6,834 nucleotides of DNA from Dehalococcoidia bacterium (GTDB lineage: Bacteria; Chloroflexota; Dehalococcoidia; Dehalococcoidales; BS750m-G39): the NCBI GenBank assembly GCA_004375675.1, contig SOKR01000101.1:1-6834 (forward strand), in the 5' to 3' direction. The translations under genes and the position numbers were made by a program. This document shows, piece by piece, positions 1 to 6,324 of this stretch (the stretch's first letter is position 1; each line of letters begins with the position of its first letter). The notes below the pieces were generated by a model. The model was not told where the DNA came from. It did no database searches and worked only from the letters and a program-made list of their open reading frames with translations.

Positions 1-741
1 GGTAAGCACCTCGGCTTCATCGCCAGCAATAGCAATAGTATGTTCAAAGTGGGCGGAAAGGCTGCCGTCGGCGGTCAGCACCGTCCATTGGTCGCCGCCG
101 AGCCGGGTATGCCAGTCGCCCAGATTAACCATCGGCTCCAGGGCAATCGTCATGCCCTTCTTTAGCACCGGCCCCGTCCCCGCCACCCCGAAGTTGGGTA
201 CCTGCGGCTCTTCGTGCATCCCGCGCCCGATACCGTGCCCGGTATACTCGCGCACTACCGAAAAGCCCCTCCCCTCAGCACAGCTCTGGATAGCCGCTGA
301 GATATCGCCCAGCCTGGCTCCGGCATGGGCGGCGGCAATACCCGCTTTCAGAGCCCCCTTGGTAGTTTCCATAAGCTCCTTAGCCTTCGAGTCTATCTCA
401 CCCACCCCCACGGTAACAGCGCCGTCGCCGTGAAAACCCCTATAAATGGCGCCGAAGTCCAAGGATACTATATCACCTTCTCGCAAAACGCGCTCGCCGG
501 GTATACCGTGCACCACTTCGTCATTGACCGAGACGCAGAGATTGGCCGGGAACCCCCGATATCCCTTAAACGAGGGTTTAGCCCCCAGCTTTTCAACCGC
601 CTCAGCGGCAATTAAATCCAGTTCTTTTGTTTTCATACCTGGTTTCACCCTTCGGCTCAAGGTGTCCAGCACCGTGCCGACAATCCTCCCCGCCTGGCGC
701 ATCAGAGCAATCTCTCGCTCCGATTTAATAATTATACTCAT
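1..741 (-). CDS. map: Methionine aminopeptidase type I (partial, C-terminal end cut by window edge)
   Basis: A cytosolic metalloprotease that removes the initiator methionine from new proteins when the second residue is small. The 247 visible residues cover nearly the whole enzyme; the E. coli protein has 264, so only the last few residues and the stop are missing. The five metal ligands of the pita-bread fold are all present: Asp95 (in LDFG), Asp106 (in HGDG), His169 (in GHGIG), Glu202 (in ALEPM) and Glu233 (in FEHT). The substrate-site histidines His78 (VVHGIP) and His176 (MHEEP) are present too. There is no N-terminal SH3-linker extension, so this is the short type Ia form. The ATG lies 4 nt after the adk stop. 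A GGTGGAG stretch sits inside the end of adk, about 15 nt upstream, which is far for a ribosome site, so coupling to adk translation is likely. The adk-map order is standard for this operon. Confidence 0.97.
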   Translation of the reverse strand, partial: MSIIIKSEREIALMRQAGRIVGTVLDTLSRRVKPGMKTKELDLIAAEAVEKLGAKPSFKGYRGFPANLCVSVNDEVVHGIPGERVLREGDIVSLDFGAIYRGFHGDGAVTVGVGEIDSKAKELMETTKGALKAGIAAAHAGARLGDISAAIQSCAEGRGFSVVREYTGHGIGRGMHEEPQVPNFGVAGTGPVLKKGMTIALEPMVNLGDWHTRLGGDQWTVLTADGSLSAHFEHTIAIAGDEAEVLT

Positions 742-745
742 TTAA

Positions 746-1402
746 CTATAAACGTTCTCCACCCAGGGCGGCAACTATTCTATTCCCCACCACCTCCACA
801 CCCCCCTCGCCAGCTACCTCCAGCAGCTTGCCGGCCCGGCGGTAATAGTCGATAAGCGGAGCGGTCTCATCCGAGTAGACCTCCAACCGCTTCTTGATGC
901 TCACCTCGGTAGCGGCGGGGCGCTGGGAGAGCTCGCCGCCGCACCTGTCGCACCGCCCCTCCACCCGGGGAGGGGAATCGCTCATATGGCATGGCGCCTG
1001 GCACTGTCGGCAGACCCGACGCCCGCTCAGACGTTCTAAAAGCTCCTCCTCCGACACCTTAATGTACACCGCCTTATCTATAGCCTTGCCCTGACGAGCC
1101 AGGGCTTCACCCAGAGCTTCTGCCTGCTTCAGATTGCGGGGAAAGCCGTCGAAGACCGCCCCTCCCCCACTATCCGGAGCCGAAATCCGCTCCAGAACCA
1201 TATCTATCGTTATCTGGTCGGGAACCAGCACCCCTTTCTCCATATAGGACTTCGCCTTCAACCCCAGCTCGGTCCCCCGCTCCAGCGCCTGCCGAAACAG
1301 GTCGCCGGTAGCGATATGTGCCAGCTTTAACTTCCGCGCCATACTGGCGGCTTGTGTTCCCTTGCCTGCGCCGGGAGCTCCCAAAAAGACAATATACACC
1401 AT
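746..1402 (-). CDS. adk: Adenylate kinase, long form with Cys4 zinc lid
   Basis: Catalyses ATP + AMP = 2 ADP in the cytosol and keeps the adenylate pool balanced. The protein has 218 residues, normal for the long bacterial form. The P-loop GAPGAGKGT is at residues 8-16, the AMP-site motif ATGDLFR at 31-37 and DGFPR at 85-89, with the AMP-contacting Arg at 89. The lid carries two CxxC pairs, Cys131/134 and Cys151/154, the structural zinc form common in Gram-positive and related bacteria. One thing is odd: after the lid the usual R-x-D-D signature reads R-P-A-A at residues 161-164, so both conserved aspartates are alanine. KKRLEVY and the APLIDYY helix follow normally. The ATG lies 5 nt after the secY stop, with only a weak AGGG-like ribosome site. 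The kinase should still fold, but the effect of the Asp loss is unknown. Confidence 0.97.
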   Translation of the reverse strand: MVYIVFLGAPGAGKGTQAASMARKLKLAHIATGDLFRQALERGTELGLKAKSYMEKGVLVPDQITIDMVLERISAPDSGGGAVFDGFPRNLKQAEALGEALARQGKAIDKAVYIKVSEEELLERLSGRRVCRQCQAPCHMSDSPPRVEGRCDRCGGELSQRPAATEVSIKKRLEVYSDETAPLIDYYRRAGKLLEVAGEGGVEVVGNRIVAALGGERL

Positions 1403-1407
1403 GCACC

Positions 1408-2733
1408 CTATTTAATGAAGCCCTCATAGCGCCGCATCACCAGTTGCGCCTCCATCTGCTTCATGGTATCCAGAATCACGCCGACAACGATAAGCATACC
1501 CATACTGGATAACTGGATTACCTGAACGTCGGTGATCTCGCGAGCGAGAAAGGGTATCACCGCCACTGCACCCAGGAACAGAGCCCCACCCCAGGTAATA
1601 CGCTTTATCACCCCGTCCAGATATTCTTTAGTATGCGGTCCCGGTCTAATCCCGGGGACAAATCCCCCCTGCCGCTGCAGTGTGCCTGGCAAATCCTGCT
1701 GCTCAAAAATGACCATGGTATAAAAGAAGGCAAAGCCGACGGCGAGCAGGAAATACAGCCCCCAGTAGAATAAGCCCAGCGGTAGCGCCGCGTTGGGATT
1801 AAACAGGTCGACGATAAAGTTGGCGAAGTTAGGGTCGGCTCCCACCGGGCTGGCGAAGTAGCTGGCAACCACGCCGGGGAAGATAACCAGCGACATGGCG
1901 AAGATAAGGGGTATCATGCCGGCGGTGTTTACCCGCAGCGGTATATGCGTAGAGCCCGCCTGCCGGTACATACGCCCGCCGCGAAACACGCTCCGGGAAT
2001 ACTGGACGGGGACGCGGCGGTGGGCTTCGATAAAATAGACGATAAAAACGGTGGTGGCTAGGGCGATGATAATATAGAATACCAAGCCCCAGGGGAAGCC
2101 GGTTGTTGCCGTCAGAAAACCACTACTAATCATTTCCGGCAAGCCGGCGACAATGCCGGCAAAAATGATTATGGATATCCCATTGCCGATTCCGTGTTCG
2201 GTAATACGCTCGCCGAGCCAGACCAGGAACATGGTGCCGGCTATCAGCGACATCACCATGGCCATCATGGGCAGGATGGCGGCGCTGCCGACAACGCCCT
2301 CGTGCTGTAGGTAAACCAGCTGCCCGTATCCGGAAAGACCGGCCAGGGGAACGGTCAGCCAGTGGGTAATACGGTTAATCCTGTTTCGGCCCGACTCCCC
2401 TTCCTGAGAGATAGCCCTCAGCTTGGGGATGATGGGCACCAGCAGCGTCATAACGATGGAGGCCGTGATATAGGGGTAAACCCCCATCGCCGCCACGCTT
2501 AAGCGCCTCATGGCGCCGCCGCTGAACATATCGAGCATGCCCAGCAAGGCATTCTGGTCGAACAGCTCTTTCAGGGCGTCGAGGTCTACCCCGGGCAGAG
2601 GCACGTGAGCCACGAAGCGGAAGATTATCAGGATGCCGATGGTAATGAGAATCTTTCGCCTCAAATCGGGCAGACTGAAGGCGTCAATCATGGCCTGCAG
2701 CAGTCGCGGTCTACTACTTTGCTTCTGGGCCAC
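1408..2733 (-). CDS. secY: Preprotein translocase subunit SecY
   Basis: The pore-forming subunit of the SecYEG channel in the cytoplasmic membrane, used for protein export and membrane insertion. It has 441 residues with about ten hydrophobic segments, roughly at 27-45, 79-101, 125-143, 151-173, 183-204, 213-236, 270-293, 318-340, 381-398 and 405-424. Family landmarks are the periplasmic plug region after TM1 (about 60-75), GIGNGISIIIFAGI at the start of TM5, the cytosolic loop RRVPVQYSR at 239-247, and the loop GGFVPGIRPG at 356-365, which contains the Arg needed for SecA-driven translocation. I chose the GTG start because GGAGG lies 6 nt before it. The next ATG, 14 codons in, has no ribosome site. 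The gene overlaps the end of rplO by 20 nt. The segment before GGFVPG (EQQDLPGTL) differs from the common NPxxxAENL wording, probably lineage variation. Confidence 0.97.
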   Translation of the reverse strand: MAQKQSSRPRLLQAMIDAFSLPDLRRKILITIGILIIFRFVAHVPLPGVDLDALKELFDQNALLGMLDMFSGGAMRRLSVAAMGVYPYITASIVMTLLVPIIPKLRAISQEGESGRNRINRITHWLTVPLAGLSGYGQLVYLQHEGVVGSAAILPMMAMVMSLIAGTMFLVWLGERITEHGIGNGISIIIFAGIVAGLPEMISSGFLTATTGFPWGLVFYIIIALATTVFIVYFIEAHRRVPVQYSRSVFRGGRMYRQAGSTHIPLRVNTAGMIPLIFAMSLVIFPGVVASYFASPVGADPNFANFIVDLFNPNAALPLGLFYWGLYFLLAVGFAFFYTMVIFEQQDLPGTLQRQGGFVPGIRPGPHTKEYLDGVIKRITWGGALFLGAVAVIPFLAREITDVQVIQLSSMGMLIVVGVILDTMKQMEAQLVMRRYEGFIK

Positions 2734-3178
2734 TGCCCACCTCCTCCGCTTTACCGCCGGCGGCCTCTATCTTGGCTTTAGCCGCCGCCGAAAACTTGTT
2801 GGCCTTCACCACCAGGGCGTGCTTAAGCTCGCCGCCGGCCAGAATCTTAATCGGGTGCCGCAGTGACTTTACTATCCCCGCGGCGACCAGCTTCTCCGGC
2901 GTCACCTCGCTGTCCGGCTCGAAGACGCTGAGCTTATCCAGCCTGACCAGGCTGTACTCCGTCTTGAAGGGATTAGTGAACCCGCGCTTGCGCGGCAGGC
3001 GCTGGATTAAGGGCAACTGCCCCCCCTCAAAGCCAGGGCGCATCTTATAGCCGGCGCGGGATTTCTGTCCTTTAGAGCCCCGCCCCGAATAGGTGCCTCT
3101 GCCGCTGCCATCCCCTCGGCCCACTCTCTTCCTGTCTCGCTTGGAGCCAGGGGCAGGGGAAAGTTTATCCTGTAACAT
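2714..3178 (-). CDS. rplO: 50S ribosomal protein L15 (uL15)
   Basis: A late-assembly protein of the large subunit that binds 23S rRNA with a long basic N-terminal arm. At 154 residues it is normal length. The Gly/Arg-rich arm runs from about residue 11 to 45 and includes VGRGDGSGRGTYSGRGSKGQ, followed by the signature RPGFEGGQLPLIQRLPRKRGF. The C-terminal globular part has EVTPEKLVAAGIV, IKILAGGEL and VKANKFSAAAKAKIEAAGG. The arm has Tyr where many relatives have Lys (GTYSGRG instead of GKTSGRG). The ATG overlaps the rpmD stop by one base (TGATG). GGAGG at 3189-3193, inside rpmD, lies 10 nt upstream, so coupled translation is likely. The last 20 nt are shared with the start of secY, a common L15-SecY arrangement. 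Confidence 0.97.
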   Translation of the reverse strand: MLQDKLSPAPGSKRDRKRVGRGDGSGRGTYSGRGSKGQKSRAGYKMRPGFEGGQLPLIQRLPRKRGFTNPFKTEYSLVRLDKLSVFEPDSEVTPEKLVAAGIVKSLRHPIKILAGGELKHALVVKANKFSAAAKAKIEAAGGKAEEVGSGPEAK

Positions 3179-3360
3179 CAGTTTTCTTCCTCCACCCTGA
3201 TCAGGTGCCTCACTTTATCGAGCATACCGCGGATTGAGGAGTTATCATTATGCAAAACGCTCTTATTTAAGCGGTTAAGCCCCAGGGCCTTCAGCGTTTT
3301 CTTCTGGTCCTGGGCATAGCCGATGCCGCTCTTAATCAGGGTTACCCTCAGCTTAGCCAC
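3178..3360 (-). CDS. rpmD: 50S ribosomal protein L30 (uL30)
   Basis: A small 23S rRNA-binding protein of the large subunit, 60 residues, the usual bacterial length. It begins VAKLRVTLIKSGIGY, matching the family's first strand, and continues with TLKALGLNRLNKSVLHNDNSS, which covers the usual leucine/lysine helix and loop, then IRGMLDKVRHLIRVEE. The frame is open further upstream to 3450, but that part only shadows the end of rpsE. The GTG at 3360 gives the correct family length and has GGAGG at 3367-3371, 6 nt upstream. This start overlaps the rpsE stop by 8 nt, and the stop shares one base with the rplO start. Such tight nesting suggests all three are translated in a coupled way. Confidence 0.96.
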   Translation of the reverse strand: MAKLRVTLIKSGIGYAQDQKKTLKALGLNRLNKSVLHNDNSSIRGMLDKVRHLIRVEEEN

Positions 3361-3886
3361 CGACGACCTCCCTCTTTTCCTCTCCGGCCTCAACACCGGC
3401 ATGCCGTCGGGCGAGTTCCTCTTCGGGAATTTTGAGTTGGCTGAGGCCAAGTATAGCTGCCTTAGCCGTGTTAATGCGATTGGGACTGCCCAAGGACTTG
3501 GTCAGAATATCCTTGATGCCGGCCGCTTCCACCACCGCCCGGACGCTGCCCCCGGCAATAATACCCGTGCCCGGGGCGGCGGGCTTTAGCAAGACCTTGG
3601 CGGCGCTGAACTTAACCGTTATCTCGTAAGGGATAGTGGTGCCGGCCAAGGGCACCTTGAGCAGGTTCTTGCGGGCGATAGAGTTCGCCTTGTTGATGGC
3701 TTCGGGCACGGTGTTAGCCTTGCCCACGCCAATGCCCACGTGGCCATTACCGTCGCCGGTCACCGCCAGGGCGCTGAAGCTGAGGCGCTTGCCCCCCTTC
3801 ACCACTTTGGTCACGCGGTTGATATAGATCAGCTTATCGGTCAGCGTCAGTTCCATCGGGTCTATCCTGCTTATAGGTCCTTTCAC
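3353..3886 (-). CDS. rpsE: 30S ribosomal protein S5 (uS5)
   Basis: A small-subunit protein that contacts 16S rRNA near the decoding region and the mRNA entry channel. The N-terminal double-stranded-RNA-binding fold includes INRVTKVVKGGKRLSFSAL and GDGNGHVGIGVGKANTVPEA. The C-terminal domain has KPAAPGTGIIAGGSVRAVVEAAG and GSPNRINTAKA. The start needs a choice. The GTG at 3886 gives 177 residues and includes SRIDPMEL, which aligns with the RRIDPSKL opening of the Bacillus protein. The ATG at 3856 gives 167 residues and has AGGA 8 nt upstream, but would drop that conserved stretch. I prefer the GTG. Its best ribosome site is GAGGGGG at 3901-3907, a long 14 nt away. The tail after RRHAG is lineage-specific and Glu/Lys-rich. 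The gap to rplR is 34 nt, the largest in the window. Confidence 0.95.
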   Translation of the reverse strand: MKGPISRIDPMELTLTDKLIYINRVTKVVKGGKRLSFSALAVTGDGNGHVGIGVGKANTVPEAINKANSIARKNLLKVPLAGTTIPYEITVKFSAAKVLLKPAAPGTGIIAGGSVRAVVEAAGIKDILTKSLGSPNRINTAKAAILGLSQLKIPEEELARRHAGVEAGEEKREVVGG

Positions 3887-3905
3887 TTTAGCTAAAACTA
3901 CCCCC

Positions 3906-3920
3906 TCAAAGAGTCTTTGA
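3906..3920 (-). promoter_or_regulatory. Perfect hairpin between rplR and rpsE
   Basis: Immediately after the rplR TAG the mRNA reads TCAAAG-ACT-CTTTGA, a perfect 6-bp stem with a 3-nt loop. The second arm runs into GAGGGGG, the only candidate ribosome site for the rpsE GTG. There is no U-run after it, so it does not look like an intrinsic terminator. It lies in the longest non-coding gap of the window. A role in limiting or spacing ribosome entry at rpsE, or in marking an mRNA processing point, is speculation; a chance palindrome of this size is also possible. Confidence 0.4.
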
Positions 3921-4286
3921 CTAAAACTTGAGTCCGGCCTGCCGGGCCGCCTCAGCCAGGGCTTTAACCCGGCCGTGATACTTGTATCCGCCACGGTCGA
4001 AAACGACCTGTTTTATACCTTTATCCAGGGCACGCTTAGCCACCAGGGCACCAACCAGCCCCGCCCTGGCCGACTTGGCCTTGCCGTTCACCCCAGCCTT
4101 TATCTCCTGGTCCAGGGTCGAAGCCGTCACCAGCGTATGCCCCTGCTCGTCATCGATAACCTGGGCGTAAATATGGTTCAGGCTGCGAAAAACGCAGAGC
4201 CGGGGGCTATCAGTGGTGCCCTTCAGCTTAGCCCTGACCCGGGCGTGCCTTCTTTTACGTGCTGCCCTTACTCCGCCTTTAACCAT
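3921..4286 (-). CDS. rplR: 50S ribosomal protein L18 (uL18)
   Basis: Binds 5S rRNA, together with L5, and attaches it to the large subunit in the central protuberance. The protein has 121 residues, normal for bacteria. The basic N-terminus (RAARKRRHARVRAKLKGT) is followed by PRLCVFRSLNHIYAQVIDD, then a central helix region ending GLVGALVAKRALDKGI, and the diagnostic C-terminus VFDRGGYKYHGRVKALAEAA. The ATG shares one base with the rplF stop (TAATG), and only a weak AGG-type ribosome site is visible, so it probably depends on reinitiation after rplF. The stop is followed by a small hairpin and the 34-nt gap before rpsE. Confidence 0.97.
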   Translation of the reverse strand: MVKGGVRAARKRRHARVRAKLKGTTDSPRLCVFRSLNHIYAQVIDDEQGHTLVTASTLDQEIKAGVNGKAKSARAGLVGALVAKRALDKGIKQVVFDRGGYKYHGRVKALAEAARQAGLKF

Positions 4287-4840
4287 TATATCTTCTGACC
4301 TATAGCCTTACCCGCCTTGCCCGCCTTAAGGCGGACAATCTCGCCGGTATATCTAATGCCCTTGCCCTTATAGGGGTCGGGCGGGCGGATGGCGCGAATC
4401 TCGGCGGCCATCTCGCCGACAACTTCTTTATCTATGCCGCTGACCTTGATGTGATTGCCCCCCTCCACATCCAGCGTCAGGCCGGTTAAGGGGGTTACCT
4501 CCACCGTGTGGGAATAGCCGATGCGAAGCGTCAGGTTATCCCCGGTCTTTTCCGCCCGGTAGCCCACCCCGACGATATCGAGGTGCTTCTCAAAGCCATC
4601 GGTTACGCCCTGCACCATGTTAGCCAGCAGGCTGCGCGTCAGCCCGTGCAGGGAGCGGTGCTCTTTGCTGTCGCTGGGTCGCGACACCGTGAGCACATTA
4701 TTCTCCAGCTTAATATTCATATCGGGGTTAAAGCGGCGGCTAAGCTCCCCCTTGGGGCCGCTCACCTTGACCATGTCTTTTTCGATGCTCACCGTGACCG
4801 TATCGGGCACGTCTATCGGCATCAACCCTACTCTAGACAT
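4286..4840 (-). CDS. rplF: 50S ribosomal protein L6 (uL6)
   Basis: Binds 23S rRNA next to the sarcin-ricin loop in the factor-binding region. With the chosen start it has 184 residues, near the usual 175-180. It opens MSRVGLMPIDVP, the family's standard start. The two repeated alpha/beta domains contain VKVSGPKGELSRRF, RSLHGLTRSLLANMVQGVT and FEKHLDIVGVGYRA, then IGYSHTVEV, KVSGIDKEVVG and the signature RPPDPYKGKGIRYTGEIVR. The GTG at 4849 is rejected as the start because it lies inside the AGGGG ribosome site at 4849-4853, which is 8 nt before the ATG. The first conserved Lys after SRVG is Leu here, and the C-terminal tail after KAGKAGK is slightly longer than in Bacillus. The gap to rpsH is 18 nt. 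Confidence 0.97.
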   Translation of the reverse strand: MSRVGLMPIDVPDTVTVSIEKDMVKVSGPKGELSRRFNPDMNIKLENNVLTVSRPSDSKEHRSLHGLTRSLLANMVQGVTDGFEKHLDIVGVGYRAEKTGDNLTLRIGYSHTVEVTPLTGLTLDVEGGNHIKVSGIDKEVVGEMAAEIRAIRPPDPYKGKGIRYTGEIVRLKAGKAGKAIGQKI

Positions 4841-4858
4841 TGATATCACCCCTGATTT

Positions 4859-5257
4859 TTACCATACGTGGCATAGCAGTTCACCACCGATTCTTTTGTG
4901 CCAGGCTTGCTGCCCGGTCATTACGCCCTGGGAGGTAGAGATAATAGCGATACCCAGCCCGCCGTGAACACGGGCAATCTCGTCCCGCCCCACATAAACC
5001 CTCAGGCCGGGTTTGCTCACCCGTTCCAGTCCGGAAAGGATAGGCTCGTTCTTATCGTCGTACCTGAGGTGGATTCGTATGGTCCGTTGCGGCTTGCTCT
5101 TCAACACCTCGTAGTCGGCGATAAAGCCCTCCTTCTTGAGGATGCGGGCGATAGCCAGCTTCATTCTTGAAGTCGGCACCAGCACGGAATCATGCCGCGC
5201 CATAATGGCGTTGCGTAACCTGGTCAACATATCGGCTATTGGGTCAGAGATAGTCAT
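4859..5257 (-). CDS. rpsH: 30S ribosomal protein S8 (uS8)
   Basis: A primary 16S rRNA binder of the central domain of the small subunit. In E. coli it also represses this operon by binding its own mRNA near the rplX-rplE junction. The protein has 132 residues, normal length. The N-terminus TISDPIADMLTRLRNA is classic, as are the VPTSRMKLAIARILKKEGFI helix region and the C-terminal RNA-binding part SKPGLRVYVG, GGLGIAIISTSQGVMT and GGELLCHVW. The ATG is 7 nt after the rpsN stop, with GGTGA about 7 nt upstream of it. Confidence 0.98.
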   Translation of the reverse strand: MTISDPIADMLTRLRNAIMARHDSVLVPTSRMKLAIARILKKEGFIADYEVLKSKPQRTIRIHLRYDDKNEPILSGLERVSKPGLRVYVGRDEIARVHGGLGIAIISTSQGVMTGQQAWHKRIGGELLCHVW

Positions 5258-5264
5258 ATCCGCT

Positions 5265-5450
5265 TCACCAGCTTGATTTTCTTACTCCGGGAATCTGCCC
5301 GGCCAGAGCTAACTTTCTAAAACAAATTCGGCATAAGCCAAACTTGCGCATATAGGCTCTAGGTCGCCCGCAGAGCAGACAGCGGTTAGGCTGCTGCACC
5401 TTGTATTTGGGCGCTCGCTTTGATTTTTCGATTTTTGACTTCTTCGCCAT
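5265..5450 (-). CDS. rpsN: 30S ribosomal protein S14, zinc-binding short form (type Z)
   Basis: A small-subunit head protein assembled late, binding 16S rRNA close to S3, S10 and S19. It is only 61 residues, the short form that holds one structural zinc. The four cysteines are Cys24/Cys27 (RCLLCGRP) and Cys40/Cys43 (LCRICFRKLA). The C-terminus GQIPGVRKSSW is the family's usual end. This is the C+ version, not the longer zinc-free one, so the cell depends on zinc here unless it carries a second S14 gene elsewhere; this window shows none. The ATG lies 12 nt after rplE, with GGAG upstream. Confidence 0.98.
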   Translation of the reverse strand: MAKKSKIEKSKRAPKYKVQQPNRCLLCGRPRAYMRKFGLCRICFRKLALAGQIPGVRKSSW

Positions 5451-5462
5451 TCCTACTCCGTT

Positions 5463-6005
5463 TTAGTCCCGTTCAAAGGGCATGCCTAACAACTCCAGCA
5501 GTTGCCTGCCTTCGTCGTCGCTCTTAGCCGTGGTGCCGATAGACACCTCCAGCCCCCGTACCTTTTCTATCTTATCGTAATCGATTTCGGGGAAGACGAC
5601 CTGCTCTTTTATCCCCAGGGTATAGTTTCCCCTCCCGTCGAAGGAATCGCGGGAAACCCCGTAAAACTCACGCGTTCGGGGCAGGGTGACATTTACCAGC
5701 TTATCAAAAAAGTGATACATGCGCTCCCCGCGCAGGGTCACCTTCATCCCGATGGTCATTCCCTCTCTCAGCTTGAAGGCGGCGATGGACTTCTTGGCGC
5801 GGATGGTAATCGGGTGTTGCCCCGTAATAGCCGATAAATCCTTCTCCGCCGACTCCAGCGCCTTGGCGTCCTGTATCGCCTCGCCCAGGCCGATATTAAG
5901 CACCACCTTCTCCAGGCGCGGTACCCGCATCACGTTCTTATAACCGAAACTCTCCATCAGGCCGGGCACGACCTCGGTCTTGTATTTTTCTTTAAGCGCC
6001 GACAT
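5463..6005 (-). CDS. rplE: 50S ribosomal protein L5 (uL5)
   Basis: Binds 5S rRNA and 23S rRNA in the central protuberance and contacts the P-site tRNA with its loop. It has 180 residues, the usual length. Landmarks are VPRLEKVVLNIGLGEA at 28-43, the tRNA-side stretch TGQHPITIRAKKSIAAFKLR, IGMKVTLRGERMYHFFDKLV, the signature SFDGRGNYTLGIKEQVVFPEIDYDK and the end LLGMPFERD. The common LPRxRDFRG reads LPRTREFYG here, a mild substitution. The ATG directly follows the rplX TAG with no base between. GGAGGT at 6016-6021, inside rplX, lies 10 nt upstream, so coupling with rplX is expected. Confidence 0.98.
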   Translation of the reverse strand: MSALKEKYKTEVVPGLMESFGYKNVMRVPRLEKVVLNIGLGEAIQDAKALESAEKDLSAITGQHPITIRAKKSIAAFKLREGMTIGMKVTLRGERMYHFFDKLVNVTLPRTREFYGVSRDSFDGRGNYTLGIKEQVVFPEIDYDKIEKVRGLEVSIGTTAKSDDEGRQLLELLGMPFERD

Positions 6006-6317
6006 CTAATCAACCACCTCCCCGCAGGACCGGCAAAAGCGGACCTTGCGGCCATCGGCTAAAAAGCGCGCCCCGACCCGGGCCGGCTTGTTGCACTTAC
6101 CACATATCAGCATAACGTTCGAGATGTGAATCGGCGCCTCGCGCTCGATTATACCCGCCTGCCTGACGGCCCCCCGGGCCCGGCTATGCTTCTTGATAAA
6201 GTTGATACCCTCTACCAGCAGCCGTTCCTTCTTGGGGTAGGCAAAGCGCACTCGGCCCCTTTTCCCCCTGTCCTTACCGGCGATAACCAGCACGGTATCG
6301 TTCTTTCTGATATTCAT
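6006..6317 (-). CDS. rplX: 50S ribosomal protein L24 with C-terminal Cys4 motif (uL24)
   Basis: An early-assembly initiator protein that binds the 5' end of 23S rRNA near the peptide exit tunnel. It has 103 residues, normal length. The KOW fold is at the N-terminus (DTVLVIAGKDRGKRGRV, then PKKERLLVEGINFIKKH). The C-terminal part contains two CxxC pairs, Cys72/Cys75 (ICGKC) and Cys95/Cys98 (FCRSCG), the zinc-ribbon version of L24 found in many bacteria and absent from E. coli. The ATG lies 7 nt after the rplN stop, with AGAGG 4 nt upstream of it. Confidence 0.98.
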   Translation of the reverse strand: MNIRKNDTVLVIAGKDRGKRGRVRFAYPKKERLLVEGINFIKKHSRARGAVRQAGIIEREAPIHISNVMLICGKCNKPARVGARFLADGRKVRFCRSCGEVVD

Positions 6318-6324
6318 TATGCCT

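Noticed and set aside
1..741. map as a broken gene because it lacks a stop
   Set aside because: It simply reaches the window edge; all catalytic residues are present and the frame is intact.
152..745. Overlapping plus-strand open frames opposite map
   Set aside because: They mirror the methionine aminopeptidase gene, whose full set of metal ligands shows that the minus strand is the coding one.
1403..1407. Possible promoter or terminator between secY and adk
   Set aside because: The gap is 5 nt and I see no -10/-35 pair or stem with a U-run around it, so read-through is the simplest view.
3361..3450. Longer version of rpmD starting inside rpsE
   Set aside because: The extra 30 residues do not resemble L30, and the GTG at 3360 with GGAGG 6 nt upstream gives the normal 60-residue protein.
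3887..3994. Longer version of rpsE starting inside rplR
   Set aside because: It would overlap the conserved end of L18 by about 70 nt, and the extra residues do not resemble S5.
4508..4843. A 111-codon open frame on the plus strand opposite rplF
   Set aside because: It lies wholly antisense to a well-supported L6 gene, has no recognisable motif, and is explained by the codon bias of the minus-strand gene.
5502..5837. A 111-codon open frame on the plus strand opposite rplE
   Set aside because: Antisense shadow of L5, without a recognisable domain.
5980..6030. Possible S8 feedback site at the rplX-rplE junction, as known in E. coli
   Set aside because: By eye I could not find a stem resembling the S8-binding helix of 16S rRNA; a covariance-model search would be needed to decide.
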